The position numbers and the translations under genes are program-made. The notes under the pieces were generated by a model. It searched no databases. It saw only the letters and a list, made by a program, of their open reading frames with translations, and had not been told where the DNA came from. 64,000 nt of DNA from Bactericera cockerelli (Eukaryota > Arthropoda > Insecta > Hemiptera > Triozidae). The stretch is from contig CM044964.1 in assembly GCA_024516035.1 (NCBI GenBank), forward strand, positions 17,117,084 to 17,181,083, given 5' to 3'. Position 1 is the first letter of the stretch; every line of letters starts with the position of its first letter. Below are positions 11,740 to 25,700 of the stretch, piece by piece.

Positions 11740-12528
11740 TATGTTTTTCACGTGATCCCAAATGTTCCTGTTGGCAACTCCATACTATGCTAAATGCGTA
11801 TCTGCCATTTCAGCATCCGAATTATAATAATGTAACTTGTACTAAAAAAAACTCAAGAAGTTTAAGGATAATATTTCATAGAATGCAGAAAAATGTGCTT
11901 GAAAACTACCATAGAGAAACAAACAATCATTCATTTGACTGGCCTTTAATTAATTCCAAGGGAAATAATTATCAGACATAAATTGCTAATTACTCTTTGA
12001 GTACAAGACGACCCTACACGGTCAACACTTTTAAGATTTTAAACGTCATTTTTTGAGACTTACCTGGTTCGTTTTCCTGGAAGATCACGTGATAAAAAAT
12101 CGTAAATTTTTTTTTTAGCATCCTTGGGTTGGCCGCCAACTTTTATCAAACTTGCCCATGTCTGTGCCAAAATTTTCTCGGGCAAATCTTGAGTGTTTCA
12201 AAGTGTAAAAAAATTTACATGAGAATTTTTTTTCTATTCAGGTGCCAAAAAAGATGCCAAACCAAACCCTAAAAAACAAAGTAGTGTAGCTAGAAACATC
12301 GAAATTTTGTTGGCTTTCTGCAGAAATGTTCAGAATCAACTCATCTTAAACAGGAAAAAAGTTCTGACCTGAATAATAAGCCAAAGTCGGACTTTTTCAG
12401 AAAGTTGTAAAAAATCACTTTGTGCAGGTATAAAGGCGAATCCGAAAAAAACGGATTGCAGATCCGGCCTAGAAATGTCGTCAGTAATCTACCATTAACG
12501 GGTGTAAACGTTTTTTTGGTCCACCCTG

Positions 12529-13352
12529 TATTTAAGGCTAATGTCCATGTTAAACTTTAATGTATTTGTTAATTTGTAAGCCACTAAGTCGGAAACAAGA
12601 AACCCATTTTTTTTTTTTTCAAATTACATACTTACGACGGAAAAGATTTCTTGTTAAAAAATTTAAAAATCAATTGCTTGAATTTTAAAAATTGTAAATC
12701 ATCTCATGAATGAAAGTTCTCAGAGCTTTTTCAGTCGTATCCAGTTGCGAACTGGCTAAGGAATTTTCACCGTGAAACTTTCTCTTAATTTTATTATTTT
12801 GCCATTAAAAATAAAGTAGTAAAATATAAATTAGTAGTTCTGTGAACTTTAAACCTCACACAGATTTTCTTATCGAATTATAATTGTCATATCAAGCTTC
12901 AGAACATCCAGACCATTCATTCAATACAAAACTCGATGGGTTTTAATTTTTAAAAATCCCCTTTTGAGGCCCTTTTTGGCCACAGTGCAGTCCCCTTAGC
13001 TTCAAAAATCACGAAAAATGAGACGATAATATTATCATTCATAGAAGCATACTTGCCTTGCATGCAGCTGACCCAGGTTGCAATTTCGGCTGGCTAGAAA
13101 AAATTCGGAGTCCACTCAGACCTCGTCAGGAAAAAAAATTAGTTACGTGTACATTGTACAAGTAACGACCAGTGGTACAATTAGAGATAAAAAACCTTTT
13201 CTTCTTATTAGATTTAAAAGAAAATATTTTTTTTTTTTTTTAACTAAGAATTCTTTGTTACTATTATCACCCACAAGGTTAGTATAAGGAGTATAGCTCA
13301 GTTACTTTTTTCAAAGAAAAAAATTGATTTATTGATTTAACATTTTAACTTG
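12529..13352. other. AT-rich DNA with a possible tRNA-like SINE scrap
   Basis: Around 13035-13115 there is a weak tRNA-like segment (GACCCAGGTTGCAATTTC). Nothing else was recognised. Confidence 0.35.
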
Positions 13353-13477
13353 GGGCGGAATTAATAGACAACATCAATAACGTCGTTAGTAAGTGTCGGT
13401 TTTCCCTATCTTACACAGTACGCAATCTGTGACTTAGCGCCACAGAGGTATTACAAAAACGTCTATTAATTCCGCCC
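13353..13477. mobile_element. Small MITE just upstream of gene A
   Basis: Terminal inverted repeats GGGCGGAATTAATAGAC (13353-13369) and its complement (13461-13477) enclose about 90 bp. It ends 15 bp before the gene A start codon. A TTAA-like flank is seen on the right only, so the family is unclear. Confidence 0.75.
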
Positions 13478-13492
13478 TTAATCAAATAAAAT

Positions 13493-13702
13493 ATGAAGGG
13501 CTTGAAAGAAAGAACAATAACAATGGGTTCTGTATCTCAAGAACCCAAGAACTCCTACATGTCCTTCAACATCCAGGCACTCAGACTCTGCCTCCTGTGG
13601 CCACTGAACACCCAGAATCCTGTGCTGCTCTTGTGCCATCGCCTCCTCACATGGTTCACAATATTCGCCCTGGCCTTCACCTCCATCGGACAGGTCCTCA
13701 AG
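13493..13702 (+). CDS. Gene A exon 1 (residues 1-70)
   Basis: Encodes the N-terminus and TM1 and ends AAG|gtaata in phase 0. The first 18 or so residues differ from gene B, whereas the rest is almost identical at the DNA level (about 2 changes in 155 nt). Confidence 0.92.
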
Positions 13703-16700
13703 GTAATAATAATTTTATTATTATTATAAACTGGTTGGGGTCCCACAAGAAGAGAACCAATTATCACACCGACCTCTATTAGATCTATTGTGACTAGTTT
13801 GACTTGCTCAAACTCCTAGTTGTCTAGTATGTGTGAGACGATTATTTCTTGGTTTACTATAAGGTAATAATAATAGTATCTCCTTTTTTATACTGCCCGA
13901 TTAGGACTAAAGCATCCCATTATTCCCGCAGTAAGCCCGAGACGTATGTTAGTAAATATCCAAAATGATAACTTGTCATATTCCGGCTAAGTTTCGAACC
14001 CCTGATCTCTGGATTACCAGACATACACCTAGACCACTGAGCAACCCGGGTCGGGGACAATCCTTCTGGTTCAGTACATCTTACTTCTAGTACTTTTTCT
14101 CATAGATAAGTCAAAGATGTAGATTCATAGATATCGGAAAAGATGTAGATTCATAGATATCGGGCAGCAACTTGTATTTCAACCTGATAGGCTGTCTTCA
14201 GGAGGAAAATTCTTATACCATGAACTTACCGTTCATTTATAAAAAAAATAGTTGACCACTTGTATTTTTCTATTTTTTTTTTCTTAAAAAGAAAAGAAAA
14301 GAAAAGTGTTCCACAGGCTTCTTTATATCATAGCCATGAAACAGCAGCTACTGTAGATGCTTGTTATCAGTATAAACAGAATATTTGTGATGTAGCTTGC
14401 CCATCTAGTATCCTCTTGCTAGAATGTCTCCTTGTCTGTCTCCCCTCTGATGGTCGAGAAGTGACACAATAAGTACTTTCCATTTAGATTCCGGTCAACA
14501 CACCGGGAGGTATCCCTTACATACAACTGTAACAAATTTTTGATTTCATAAGTTTTTCGACTATTGGGTTTGAAGTGTTTGAACCCAGGACCTTCCGCAT
14601 TGCAATCGAGTATCTTACCACTGAGCTTAGCGTGCTCTCAGTGGCAGCTAATTAACCTTGAAAATGGGAAGCTTCCCAAATTCAAATACATTGGAGGATA
14701 TATTTTATCTGTAGTTAAATGCATGAAATGCATGGGAACTATGTTTTCCGTAACCTTACACTCTGCCGGGCTGTCTCTTTCTTTGTATAGGCGTTCTTCA
14801 CACCTCGGCCGAGGTGTTTGATAAAACGATAGATAAATAAAAATTAGACAGGAATCTATAGACTCTAGTCACTCTAGTTCAAAATCGGTTATAGTTGTTT
14901 GTGAGGGATACCTTGCGGTGCGCTCGTGTTGACCCAGCACCTAAAAATGGGAAGTATTGTGTCACCTCTCGGTCATCAGAGGGAAGACATACTAGCTAGA
15001 GCATACTAGATGGGCAAGCTACAACACAGATATTCTGTTTATACTACTGGATGGTCACAGACCACAAGCGTGGCCTGTGTATTAAAAGAGAAGATAGCTC
15101 TGGATTGATTTTTCCAATTTCTTCCTCTCTTCCAGATGTTCGTCTTGTTGGACCTGGCGGAACTGTCCTCAACCGTGGACATGTTCACTCTGACAGCCTC
15201 TGCCCTCTACAAGATGGTCTACCTGCTGATCAACCTGAAGACGTTGCAGAAGATGGTGGATGTTGTCCACCACTCGTTTGATGAGGCACCTCTATTGGGT
15301 GAGCTGTAGAACCAGGGTTAAATTATTGAATCCAGTGTGCGACTAACCCAAATTTAAAAACTAGTCATCCACTGTGGAAATGGAACTGACATCAATCTGA
15401 TGATCAGCATCATCATCCAAATAATAAAAAAAAGACATGAAAAAAAAGAAGACAATACTATTTGCTGCAATCCACCACATACTGAAAAGTACATTGGATT
15501 GCAGTAAACTATTAAATATTAAATGAAGGATATGTATGAATATTAAAATAAAATATAATAAAGTAATTAAAAGAAAAAAATATATACACAACATCAGCGT
15601 TTCAAGGCCAGGCCTTGTCGGTGCAGACATTCATTTCTGTCCATTGCCAATTGTTGTATCTTTTTGTAAGATTTGCAGTCCATTGTCTTGGAAGTATCTT
15701 GGAAGCATGATTTTCTAGATTTTCCTCTCGGTCTTTTTTATTTATATTTGAGATTTTTATGGAGATATTAATAATCCTCAGGTATCAAAAAGTTCCGCAT
15801 GCAGTCCTACATACAACCGACCCAGCTGCCCAGCATCTTGTACATCCTAAGTGGTCAAATAACGGTCGTCTTCTGGTGTTTCGCGCCACTCATGTTCGCT
15901 CCCTTGGTGCCAATCTCGGACCCTAGCGCCCCTTTGACTATTAAAAACCGTAGGGCTATGCCCATGAATATGTGGCTACCCATCAATATAGCTGAAAGGT
16001 AAGAAAAGTTGTTTTCCAATGTAGCTGACTGTCTAGGAAACTAGGAACGGGGAGTAAGTAGAACATTTAGGATAAGGAAATATAAAAAGAAAGTAGACCA
16101 AAAACAGCCTCTTTTGAACAGGTAGTCTGGACTGAGAACTATAGAGGTATAAATAAATGAATAACTCTTACTGTCGCAAACCTGTCCGGAAAAATCGGCC
16201 ATCTTGTTCAGTTTAACGCAAAGGAAGTCAAAACAATAACAAATTAATTTTTCTTCTTGCATGCTTTGAAGGCAATAACGGTAGCCATATTGTAGCCTCT
16301 AATATGGGACAGATTTATTACCCATGAAATATATCGCACACCTAGTGCAAAAGGTATGTAACTCAAAAAAGACGATTTTTCAGTAAGCGATTAAAATCGT
16401 TTATTATTATTATTTTTATGATTTTTGAGAATTTTCTTTCCCAATCGATTTTTTTGAGTTACATACCTTTTGCACTAGGTGTGCGATATGATGTATCCAT
16501 TTACTTATTTTTCTATGCTTAGAACAATGATTAAACCAGTTTAACCAGTAGTATACCTAAGAGCCTATACAGTATGTAAAGCCAGAAAACCCTAGTTTAC
16601 CACTGTTTACTGTTAGTTTTGAAAGGTATCAAGTCGCAAGTATAGTTTTTGATAGTTGGGTTACAAATCTACTTCATCAATAAAATAAAATTCCAGTAAA

Positions 16701-19700
16701 GCCAGCGTCGATGGCATGTTGAATACACCGGTTCCCTTCAGAACACCGAAGTTAAGCGACATCCAGCGAGGTTAAGACTTGGATGGGTGACCATTCAAAT
16801 TCTAATTCTCGTGACGCTGGCTTTTCCCGGCCCCACTCAGGCTGGGTGAGGTCAATGTGAGTAGCAGGTTTGTGAGTTTCCTGCGAATGGAGGGTAAAAC
16901 CCCCGTCGTGATATGACCATGGCAGTTGAAAGCGACGTTAAACCCCACTTAAAAAAAAAAAAAAAAATTCCAGCAATATATTTTTATGCAGTGAAATCAA
17001 ATGTAGCGGTGACAAAAGAAATATGGAGAACAGGCTCCACAGTGACTTTTCAAATGTCACACAGCCGACAGTAAACTTCCCAAAAAATAAAAAATACTCA
17101 TATATATGGAAAGACCCATCTACGAGTTAATACATTAAAGTCAACAACAACAACTCTTGACTGTTTCATTTCCCATTGTAGACAAATTTTAGTTTCCAAT
17201 CGTTCTTGAAAGTTTTGAGAGGTTTATTGATAAGGGTGTGTGAGGCAATATAGGATTTGTATTGATTTTATTGCTTTCATTGGTAATGTCAATATTATTT
17301 ATTGGACAGTTAGTAGTAAGGGTTGTCCCACTTCATGTTGTGTCCGACCCTCGTTTGCTTTATTTGTATTTTCTATTTGCCTACTCCATAGAAATATTTA
17401 TAAACATTACCATCATTCAGGATGTAGCTAAATGCGGGGTGGATAATTCAGGGACATTGAACTATATTGTACCTACATATATATTAGGTTTACAGCCATT
17501 TTATGTCAATTTCTTCTATTATTTTCTCAGCCCCACTTACGAAATCATGTTTGTCATGGAAACCTTCTCATTCTTCGCCAGCGCTCTTCTTTATTTGACC
17601 ATCGACAGTTTCTACTTCTTTCTCATCTACGTTATAGTGGGACAACTCAAACTAGTGGACGCATCCTTCAAGACGCTATTTGAAATAGATGAGAGGCTCA
17701 GAAGAGAAGAAGAGGACGGTATTGTTGCTACCATAGGAAATAATGGTGAGTAAAATTGTGTTTTCTAAGACACTATTTCACGTAGAAGAGAATATCATGG
17801 GCTTTCGTAGTCTCTTGTCCAAAAACTATCGAAGCCGTGTAAGAGTGAATATCATTTACTTGGGTTATTCATATAATTCAAAATTTCAAGACCCTCTCAT
17901 CTCAATTTGAAAATGTAAGTTTAATTAGCAAATAGAATTGTTTATTTACTTATTAATTATGAGTCAAAATGTTTAGGTCACTGAAAAATTTCAATACCTT
18001 TAAAATTGATGCAATCTGTGACAACGGATGACCGTAATAATTTAATCGTAGTAAAGTAACTGTAAAATATTTGCTCTATTTTGAGGATCTTGGCACAGTT
18101 CACTGCTGGGAATTTCCCCGCTGAATGCAGGGTGAAATTCTTTGATTTAAGAATGCAGCAGCCCTTCTTTCACCAGTACACTCAACTAATCGCTGCCCCA
18201 CTTCCTTCAAATAATAAATAATTATAATAAAATACCTATTTTATTTTCAGATAAAAATCATCTAGATGTTAAAACAGAAATGAAGCCTCCTGACAGGATG
18301 AAGGATTCCAAAAGACACCGGGTACTGAATCAACACCTGGAGGGCATTGTGGATCTGCATGCCATCGTCCTTGAGTAAATATCACCAACTTCCACTTCTT
18401 TTAACACGTTGATCGCCAACGCTATAGAGTTACATTTATTCAGGGGCCCAAATGACACTCCAATGTCAAGTGAATTCACCTGACTGGTCCGTATGGGATA
18501 ATTATGTCAGGTGAATTCACCTGACGGGGCCGTACGGGATAATTATGTCAGGTGAATATGCCTGACGGGGCCAGCTGGGAAAGGTTAGTGTCAGGTGAAT
18601 TCACCTGACGTGGCGATCAACGTGTTAATGAGTCATTAATCCCACTCAAGCGGAGTCGACATTTTTTTACCAGCTGTCTCCAGGCAGCCCAGTCAGGAAT
18701 ACTTTTTTTACTCTCGATACATATCTGGAAGCTATTAAGAGAATTGTTTTTGGTGTGTTTTTTTCTTCTAAATTGAGCAGATAAATTATTTACATTAGAA
18801 TAATAATATACATAGGTACCTGTAAACTATTTATTTGACCAATATTGGTGCCATTAATATTAAAAAAACGCGAACTGTTTTTGAGGAAAAATCCATGCAT
18901 TGAGTGGGAACTGACTTCACGAATTCCTGCGCTACCTGGATCACTAGACTCAAACACTGACCACATAACCACCAATCAACCAGTTCTTTACGTCTATTGG
19001 CTCCATTGCTCTCTTGGCCATCAGAGATTATTCGAGACAAGACATCTACACTCCCAGTTTCTAAGTTTTACCAATCATCTTTCCATTCAATCCCACAAAG
19101 TCCGGGTTGGCTAGGAGCAACCAGCATCACAAGAGGGTTGGAATTTGAGTGGTCTCACACCTAACCTCGTTGGACGTTGCGTAACTTCAGTTATCTTGCG
19201 AGAACCGACATCCAACGAGCTTTTGACGCCAAATAATGTGAAGGTCTAGGATTTTTTTTCTTCCGCCAGGCTCTTTAACACCACTGATGTAGTGGGTCGT
19301 GCGCGCCGATGGTCTAGGCTTAAATCGACCATTTCGCAGATAGTTACTTTTCCAGTTAATTTTCCAGGGGTTGCAATGTCAAGAGGAATAAGTTGGTCCC
19401 CAAGACCTGTTGGTCGTATTCCAAAATTTGTAAAAATGAAGGTGATATTTTATGGTCAAAACGAGGGGAAAAAACAACTTCAAAAAGGGGAACATAATTT
19501 ATGATAAAACGCCTCAATATAGTTTACCCAGGTCAAAGTTCCACTTGAAAAGGTTCACTTTCAGGAGATGGAAAAAAAGATAAAAATCGTTGAGAGGGAA
19601 AATAATGTCTAACAGTATCTGTTGAGAAAAGTGATATTTTCTATTTTTCCTGCAGGATTCTGTGGAATGGGAGAGGTACCTAATTATAAAATGTATCTAA

Positions 19701-22700
19701 CCATGGATATTGTAATATTTAACAAGAATTTCATAAACCATACCTTTGTTCAGTGACTACCTTTCAAGCAGACGCAGTGTCTACGAGTAGATACCTTGCA
19801 GTCTCACTGTATACGAGTAGATACCTTGCAGCCTCACTGTATACGATTAGATACTGTTCACGCCATGTGACTCCAGTTTGAATTGCCTCCAAACTTTCCC
19901 CGCGCATATCAATCGATCTCTACGCCCCTAACTGTTAGAGATAACACTTCGATATCAGATGATAGGCATATCATATGTTCTTACAAAGAAAGCCACAGAA
20001 ATTCGGTACGATAGATTGGGAACGACGATGCCTCGTTCAGATTGTTACAAACAGTGGTCAGGCAGGGTACGTCTTCGCTCCTTCCTCAATCTACCCCCTT
20101 TGATCCACTTCTAAAGGCGTACGTAAGTACTTGGTACAAGTACTCAAGGTAAGACCATCCAATCTCATTTCGTAGTAGTAGATTATTTCTTCCTTTTATC
20201 TTTCCGTGTAAATTTAATATTCTTAAATACCTTTTAATACACCCCTTTGTAGTAGCGTTATTGAACCAGCGGCCTTTTCTTCGTCAAACCCCAGTAACTG
20301 GGAAACTTAGGTCTTTCGGCTTCAAAGCCCCAGTTACTACATTAATTCATGGTCCTTCAAACCGTGGATGTTTTCCTTTTTCGTAGTAGTAAAACTATAC
20401 CTATAGTAATTTCCATTGTCGTGAGGGCGTGCACCTTCAACCATTCAGCTAGGCTAGGTAGCTTGTAAGGGAGATTAGGCTTCATAGTGCATCTTCCATG
20501 CTTTAAGTGACAGCTTTATCTGCTTATTAATTATTAAAATAGTATAATCAAAGTGCCTTTCGCTTCATTTAGCGTAAAATTGAACAAATCACCACTGCTT
20601 TTGAGCGGAAGCCTTTGACCACGTTTTTTCATAGTACCTTGTTTCCCTTTGTCTTGAGCACATTTTATTAAAATGGCTGAAGGCAAGCTCACAGTTCTTA
20701 TTGCCAAAAGAGATTCCCTCTTTAAAGTACTGCAAGAAGCAAATGACTTCGCTCAAAGCATGACTCAGGCAAATGAGAACACATTAAAAGGTCTCAGGCG
20801 CAAAATCAACATGCTAGACAGTGTCTATACATCGTTTTGTCAGGTAGTTGATGATATCAATATGCTTCAAATTGAGATCAAGCCAGATTCCAAACCGAAC
20901 TACCAAATGCTAGAGTCCTTCACAACCATCTATGGTTATGTAAAAGATAAGTTCGATGAAGTAAACGGAAAATTGAAAAAATCCGATAGTAGTCAGGCTA
21001 ATATTTCAACTATTAATGCTAGTTCCGAGGTCAAAGTAAAGTTACCCGCACTTGAGTTGCCTTCATTCAACGGAGAGTCATTTGCCGACTGGGTAATCTT
21101 TTACGAGTCCTTTAAATCGATGATTCATGTTAGAACTGATCTTTCTAACGCCCAAAAGGTTCAATACCTAATATCCAGACTCTCTGGAAGGGCTCTTAGT
21201 TCTTGTGCCGGCATTCCTGCCACGCCTGAGAATTATAATATTATTTTTGATAATCTCGTTAAGAAATATAATGATAAAAGATGTCTTTCGAGCTCTTACT
21301 TAGATTCAATCATAAATTTCAAACCTCTCAAAATTGAGTCAGGGAATAGCCTTAGCATGTTTACTGACAAGTTCTGTGCTACTGTGTTGGCCCTTAAGGC
21401 CTTGAAAATTGAAAATCTAGATGATTATATCTTTGTTCATTTAGCATGTAATAAACTTTGCCCAGAAACTGTAAAAACCTTCGAAATGTCACTTAAAAAA
21501 GATGAGTTGCCTACTTTTGACAAGTTACTTTCTTTTCTTCAAGAGCATGCCAAAATTCTGAACAGAGTTTCACCTAGCACTAGTAGTAATAGTAGTAGTA
21601 GTAGTATAAATAGTAGTGGTGGTCTGGGTACCTCAGGCGTAAAGTCGGGTTTCCCACCAGTAAAATCAAAGGGTCCTCATACCTTTGTTGTAAATAGCAC
21701 TTCTAGTGCATCTTGTGAGATATGTCACAATGACCATCCCATATTCAAATGCTCGAAGTTTTTAAAACTTTCTCCTCAAGATAGGTTCTGTAAAATTAAG
21801 CAATATTCTCTCTGTGTCAACTGTCTCTCAGGTGCCCATAAGGTTAATGAGTGCAAAAATAATTCCACGTGCTTCAATTGCAAAATTAAGCATAACACGT
21901 TGCTTTGTTTCAAAGATCATAAGTCTGACTGTACCAAATCAGGACCTCGGGAGTTAAAGGCTAAAGCTTCAGCAAATTCTCGTAATAGTCAACACCTTGG
22001 TAATGTGGAGAATCATAATTCTCCCCCCTCTTCCTCGGTAGACAATACACCTTACCTTAATGCTCTGTGCTCTGATAACAATCAGATACCTATTGGTAAC
22101 GGAGGTACAATTCTCTTGTCTACAGTTCAGGTTCGAATCCCGGATAGACACGGTGTTTACCATTCTTTTCGTTTTATACTAGACTCAGGTAGTCAAAGTA
22201 ATTTGATATTGGAATCAGCTCGTAAGAAGTTAGGATTACCTCTAAACAAAGATGCTACCAAGACTATCAAGGGTTTAGGTATGGGTTCGAATCCCGTTCA
22301 CGGGCAGGTGAATTTTACTTTCGCCTCTAGGTTGGATAACAGAGTTAAATATTCGATTCATGCACTCGTAGTAGATAAAATAGTAGACAGGTTACCATCT
22401 CAACCTGTAGATATGTCTAACTTGCATTATTTGGAACAATTGCCTCTCGCTGATGATTTCATGAAACCAGACGTTGTGTCTGGCATTCTCGGTGCTCAAA
22501 TTTTCCCTTCATTGATATTAGGTCACCGTGTCACCAGTCCTAGTAATAGTGTTGTTGCTTTGAATACTGTACTAGGTTATGTGGTTATGGGTCAGGTACC
22601 TGTGAATTCTATAGATATAGAGGACAGTACATCTAATTCATTCTGTGCATTCCAGGAGCCCCACGTTGACAGTTTAATTAAACGTTTTTGGGAATTAGAG

Positions 22701-25700
22701 AATGTTTCAGCGCCGGTCATGTTAAATAGTGATGATAAAAAGTGTGAGGAACTATACACATCTTCCGTTTACAGAAATGACAACGGTTCGTATACCGTTT
22801 CTCTTCCGTTCAAGAGCAGCCCAGCTGAGTTAGGCGACTCTTATCATCTTGCCCGCAATAGGTTTTTCAGCCAGGAGAGAAAGCTCGAGTCTCATGCAGA
22901 GTTGCGGTCAGCTTATAATGACGTCATCAAGGAGCACCTAGATGAAGGTTATTTGTGTGTCGCACCTGATCAATCTGATCGCTCAGGATTTTTCATTCCT
23001 CACCACATGGTAGCCCGGCCTGATAAGGCAAGTTCCAAGTTTAGATGTGTCTACGATGCTTCAATGCAGTCTTCAAGTACTAAATCATTAAATGATTTAT
23101 TGTATGCAGGTCCCAAGCTGTACACGGATCTATTTGTAGTTTTATTAAATTTTCGTCTTTTTCCCATTGTTATGATAGCGGACATCAGAAAAATGTTTTT
23201 GCAAATTAAATTGAATCCTGATGATTGGAAATATCAGAAGATTCTCTGGAGGTTTCATCCACACGATGAGTTGTTGACTTATATGATGACCACGGTTACC
23301 TTCGGTTTAACTTGTTCACCGTTCCTTGCTTTACGAACGGTGCGGCAGTTAGCTGAGGACGAGGCGCATAACTTTCCCTTTGCAGCTAGAAGGGTTCAGA
23401 CCGACCTGTACATGGACGATTTAGTGACAAGCTTACAGAACTCTCGCCAGGCGTGTGATCTTTTTGAACAAATGGTGGGTTTGTTCAAGGCTGGGGGGTT
23501 CACTCTCACTAAGTGGGCGTCCAATTCAGAGGAGGTTTTGCAGAAGGTACCAGTTGCGGATAGATTATCGGAAATTATTCAGTGGGATGGCGACTCTTCT
23601 GTAAAAATATTAGGTTTGCAGTGGAGTTCCGACCAGGATATTTTTTATTTTAAAATAAACATTGACAAAAAACCATGCACCAAACGCAACATGTTGTCAC
23701 TTGTTAGTCGATTATTTGATCCTGTGGGCCTTCTTGCTCCTGTCATCTTGTGGGCTAAGCAGCTCATTCAACAGTTGTGGTGTTTGGATTTATCGTGGGA
23801 CGAAACTCCTCCTCCTAATATCGTAGAAAATTGGGACACCTTCCAAGATCAGTTGCCTTTGCTAGCTAACTTGTCATTCCCTCGACACCTATTCGTAGTA
23901 GAAAAATGCACGCTGCAATTGTTCGGATTCGCCGATGCAAGCATCAAGGGGTATGGGGGCGTGATCTTCAGCAGAGTGACTTATCCTAGTGGAGAAGTCA
24001 AAATAAATTTGATTTGTGCTAAATCAAAAGTGGCACCGGTTAAGTCCCAATCTATTCCTCGTTTAGAATTATGTGCTGCGTTACTGCTCTCTCAGTTAAT
24101 GCAGACAGTCGTAGATAGTTATAAACTTAGATTCACTATTGAGAAAGTAATGTGCTTCTCAGATTCAACTGTAGTTTTGTCTTGGATTCATGCTTCCCCT
24201 CATTTATGGGAGACCTTCGTAGCTAATCGAGTCAGCAAAATACAAGAGAATGTGGATATCACTGCCTGGTGTAAAATATTGGGTTCTGAAAATCCAGCAG
24301 ATTGTTTATCGCGGGGCTTAAAACCCTCCGAATTCTGTGCTACTTCTATTTGGTTCCAGGGGCCTCCGTGGTTAATCAAATCTGATGCGGATTGGCCTAT
24401 AATTCATTTCAGTCAAGAGATCGACACCTCTGTACCAGAAAGAAAATGTGTTGTGCTGGTAGAGACTGAAAACTTAGTCGCAGAACATCCTTTGAAACAA
24501 TTATTTCTCAGGTGCTCATCCTGGCTTAGATTACTACGAGTAGTTGCTTTCGTACTTCGGTTCTTAAAGAGACTTCCCAGGAGGAGTGATGGTTTGTTGG
24601 AATCTTCAGATTTAAATCAGGCAGAGATAGAAATAATAAAAACAATTCAAAATGAGCACTTCTCAGTTGATATCGAAAAATTGAAAAATAATTTACCTTG
24701 TAGTAAGGTTCTCGTCAAATTAAGTCCATTCTTGGACAATGGAGTTATTCGTGTGGGCGGTCGTCTTAGAAACTCAGATCTGGGTTATGAGCAGCAACAT
24801 CCAGTTGTTCTTCCTGCCAAGGTACATGTTGTAAAACTAATAGTTCAATATTACCATCGTACTAATCTTCATACCGGCCCTCACTTATTACTCTCTATAC
24901 TTCGTAGAAAATATTGGATTTTAGGAGGCAGAAACTTCGTTAGAAAAATCGTGCAAGATTGCAATACTTGTTTTAGATTGTCTCCCAAGTCACAAAATCC
25001 ATTTATGTCAGACCTACCAAAAGAAAGGGTTCTTAAGCAGGCTAAAGCATTTCTTAACATAGCACTAGACTTCATGGGACCCTTCTATATTACCATTTCT
25101 CGTAGACGTGGGCAGAAGAGTCAGAAGGCCTACATTTGTATCTTCGTATGTTTGGCAACAAAAGCTATTCATTTAGAGGTCGCTTCTGATCTATCTACTC
25201 CCACTTTCTTAGACGCATTCAAGCGTTTCTTGGCCCGACGTGGTCCTTGCCAAAGTGTCTTGTCAGACCACGGTACGAATTTCGTTGGTGCAAAAAACGC
25301 ACTTGATGAACTATATACATTATTAAACTCTCGCGAATATAAAGTTCGATTCAGTGAGGAGTTATCTGTTCATAGGATAACCTGGCAGTTTACTCCTCCC
25401 ACTGGAGCTCACTTCAATGGTATCTCGGAGGCTAATGTAAAGGCTGTCAAATCACATTTGTATAGGTGTGTAGGCACTCAAATACTTTCACTTGAAGAGC
25501 TGTGTACTATTTCAGCACAAATAGAAGCTCTTTTGAATTCTCGTCCATTATGTGTCTTGAGTTCAGACCCTTCAGAACCGAGTGTTCTCACTCCTGCACA
25601 TTTTTTGACTCAAATTCCATTAGAAAGCCTACCGGCCTCAGACGTAGTAGATGAAAATCCAAATCGACTTACTCGATATAAGTTATTGGATCAAATTATC

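Larger units (their letters stand above)
10054..12528 (-). mobile_element. IS630/Tc1-mariner-like transposon with about 458-bp terminal inverted repeats, degraded
   Basis: The ends read CAGGGTGGACCAAAAAAACG inward from both sides and are flanked by TA (10052-10053 and 12529-12530), the usual target of this superfamily. The inverted repeats run from 10054 to about 10511 and from about 12072 to 12528 with scattered mismatches. The interior keeps only the C-terminal part of a transposase on the minus strand. A SINE A head (11277-11370) and a CT microsatellite (11505-11580) sit inside. It is non-autonomous as it stands. Confidence 0.85.

Noticed and set aside
11628..11981. 117-aa + strand frame
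   Set aside because: It is the opposite strand of the transposase C-terminus, which explains its openness.
16701..16822. Possible 5S rRNA gene
   Set aside because: Several conserved bases differ, the C-box region is followed by a SINE body and poly(A), and related heads are dispersed singly.
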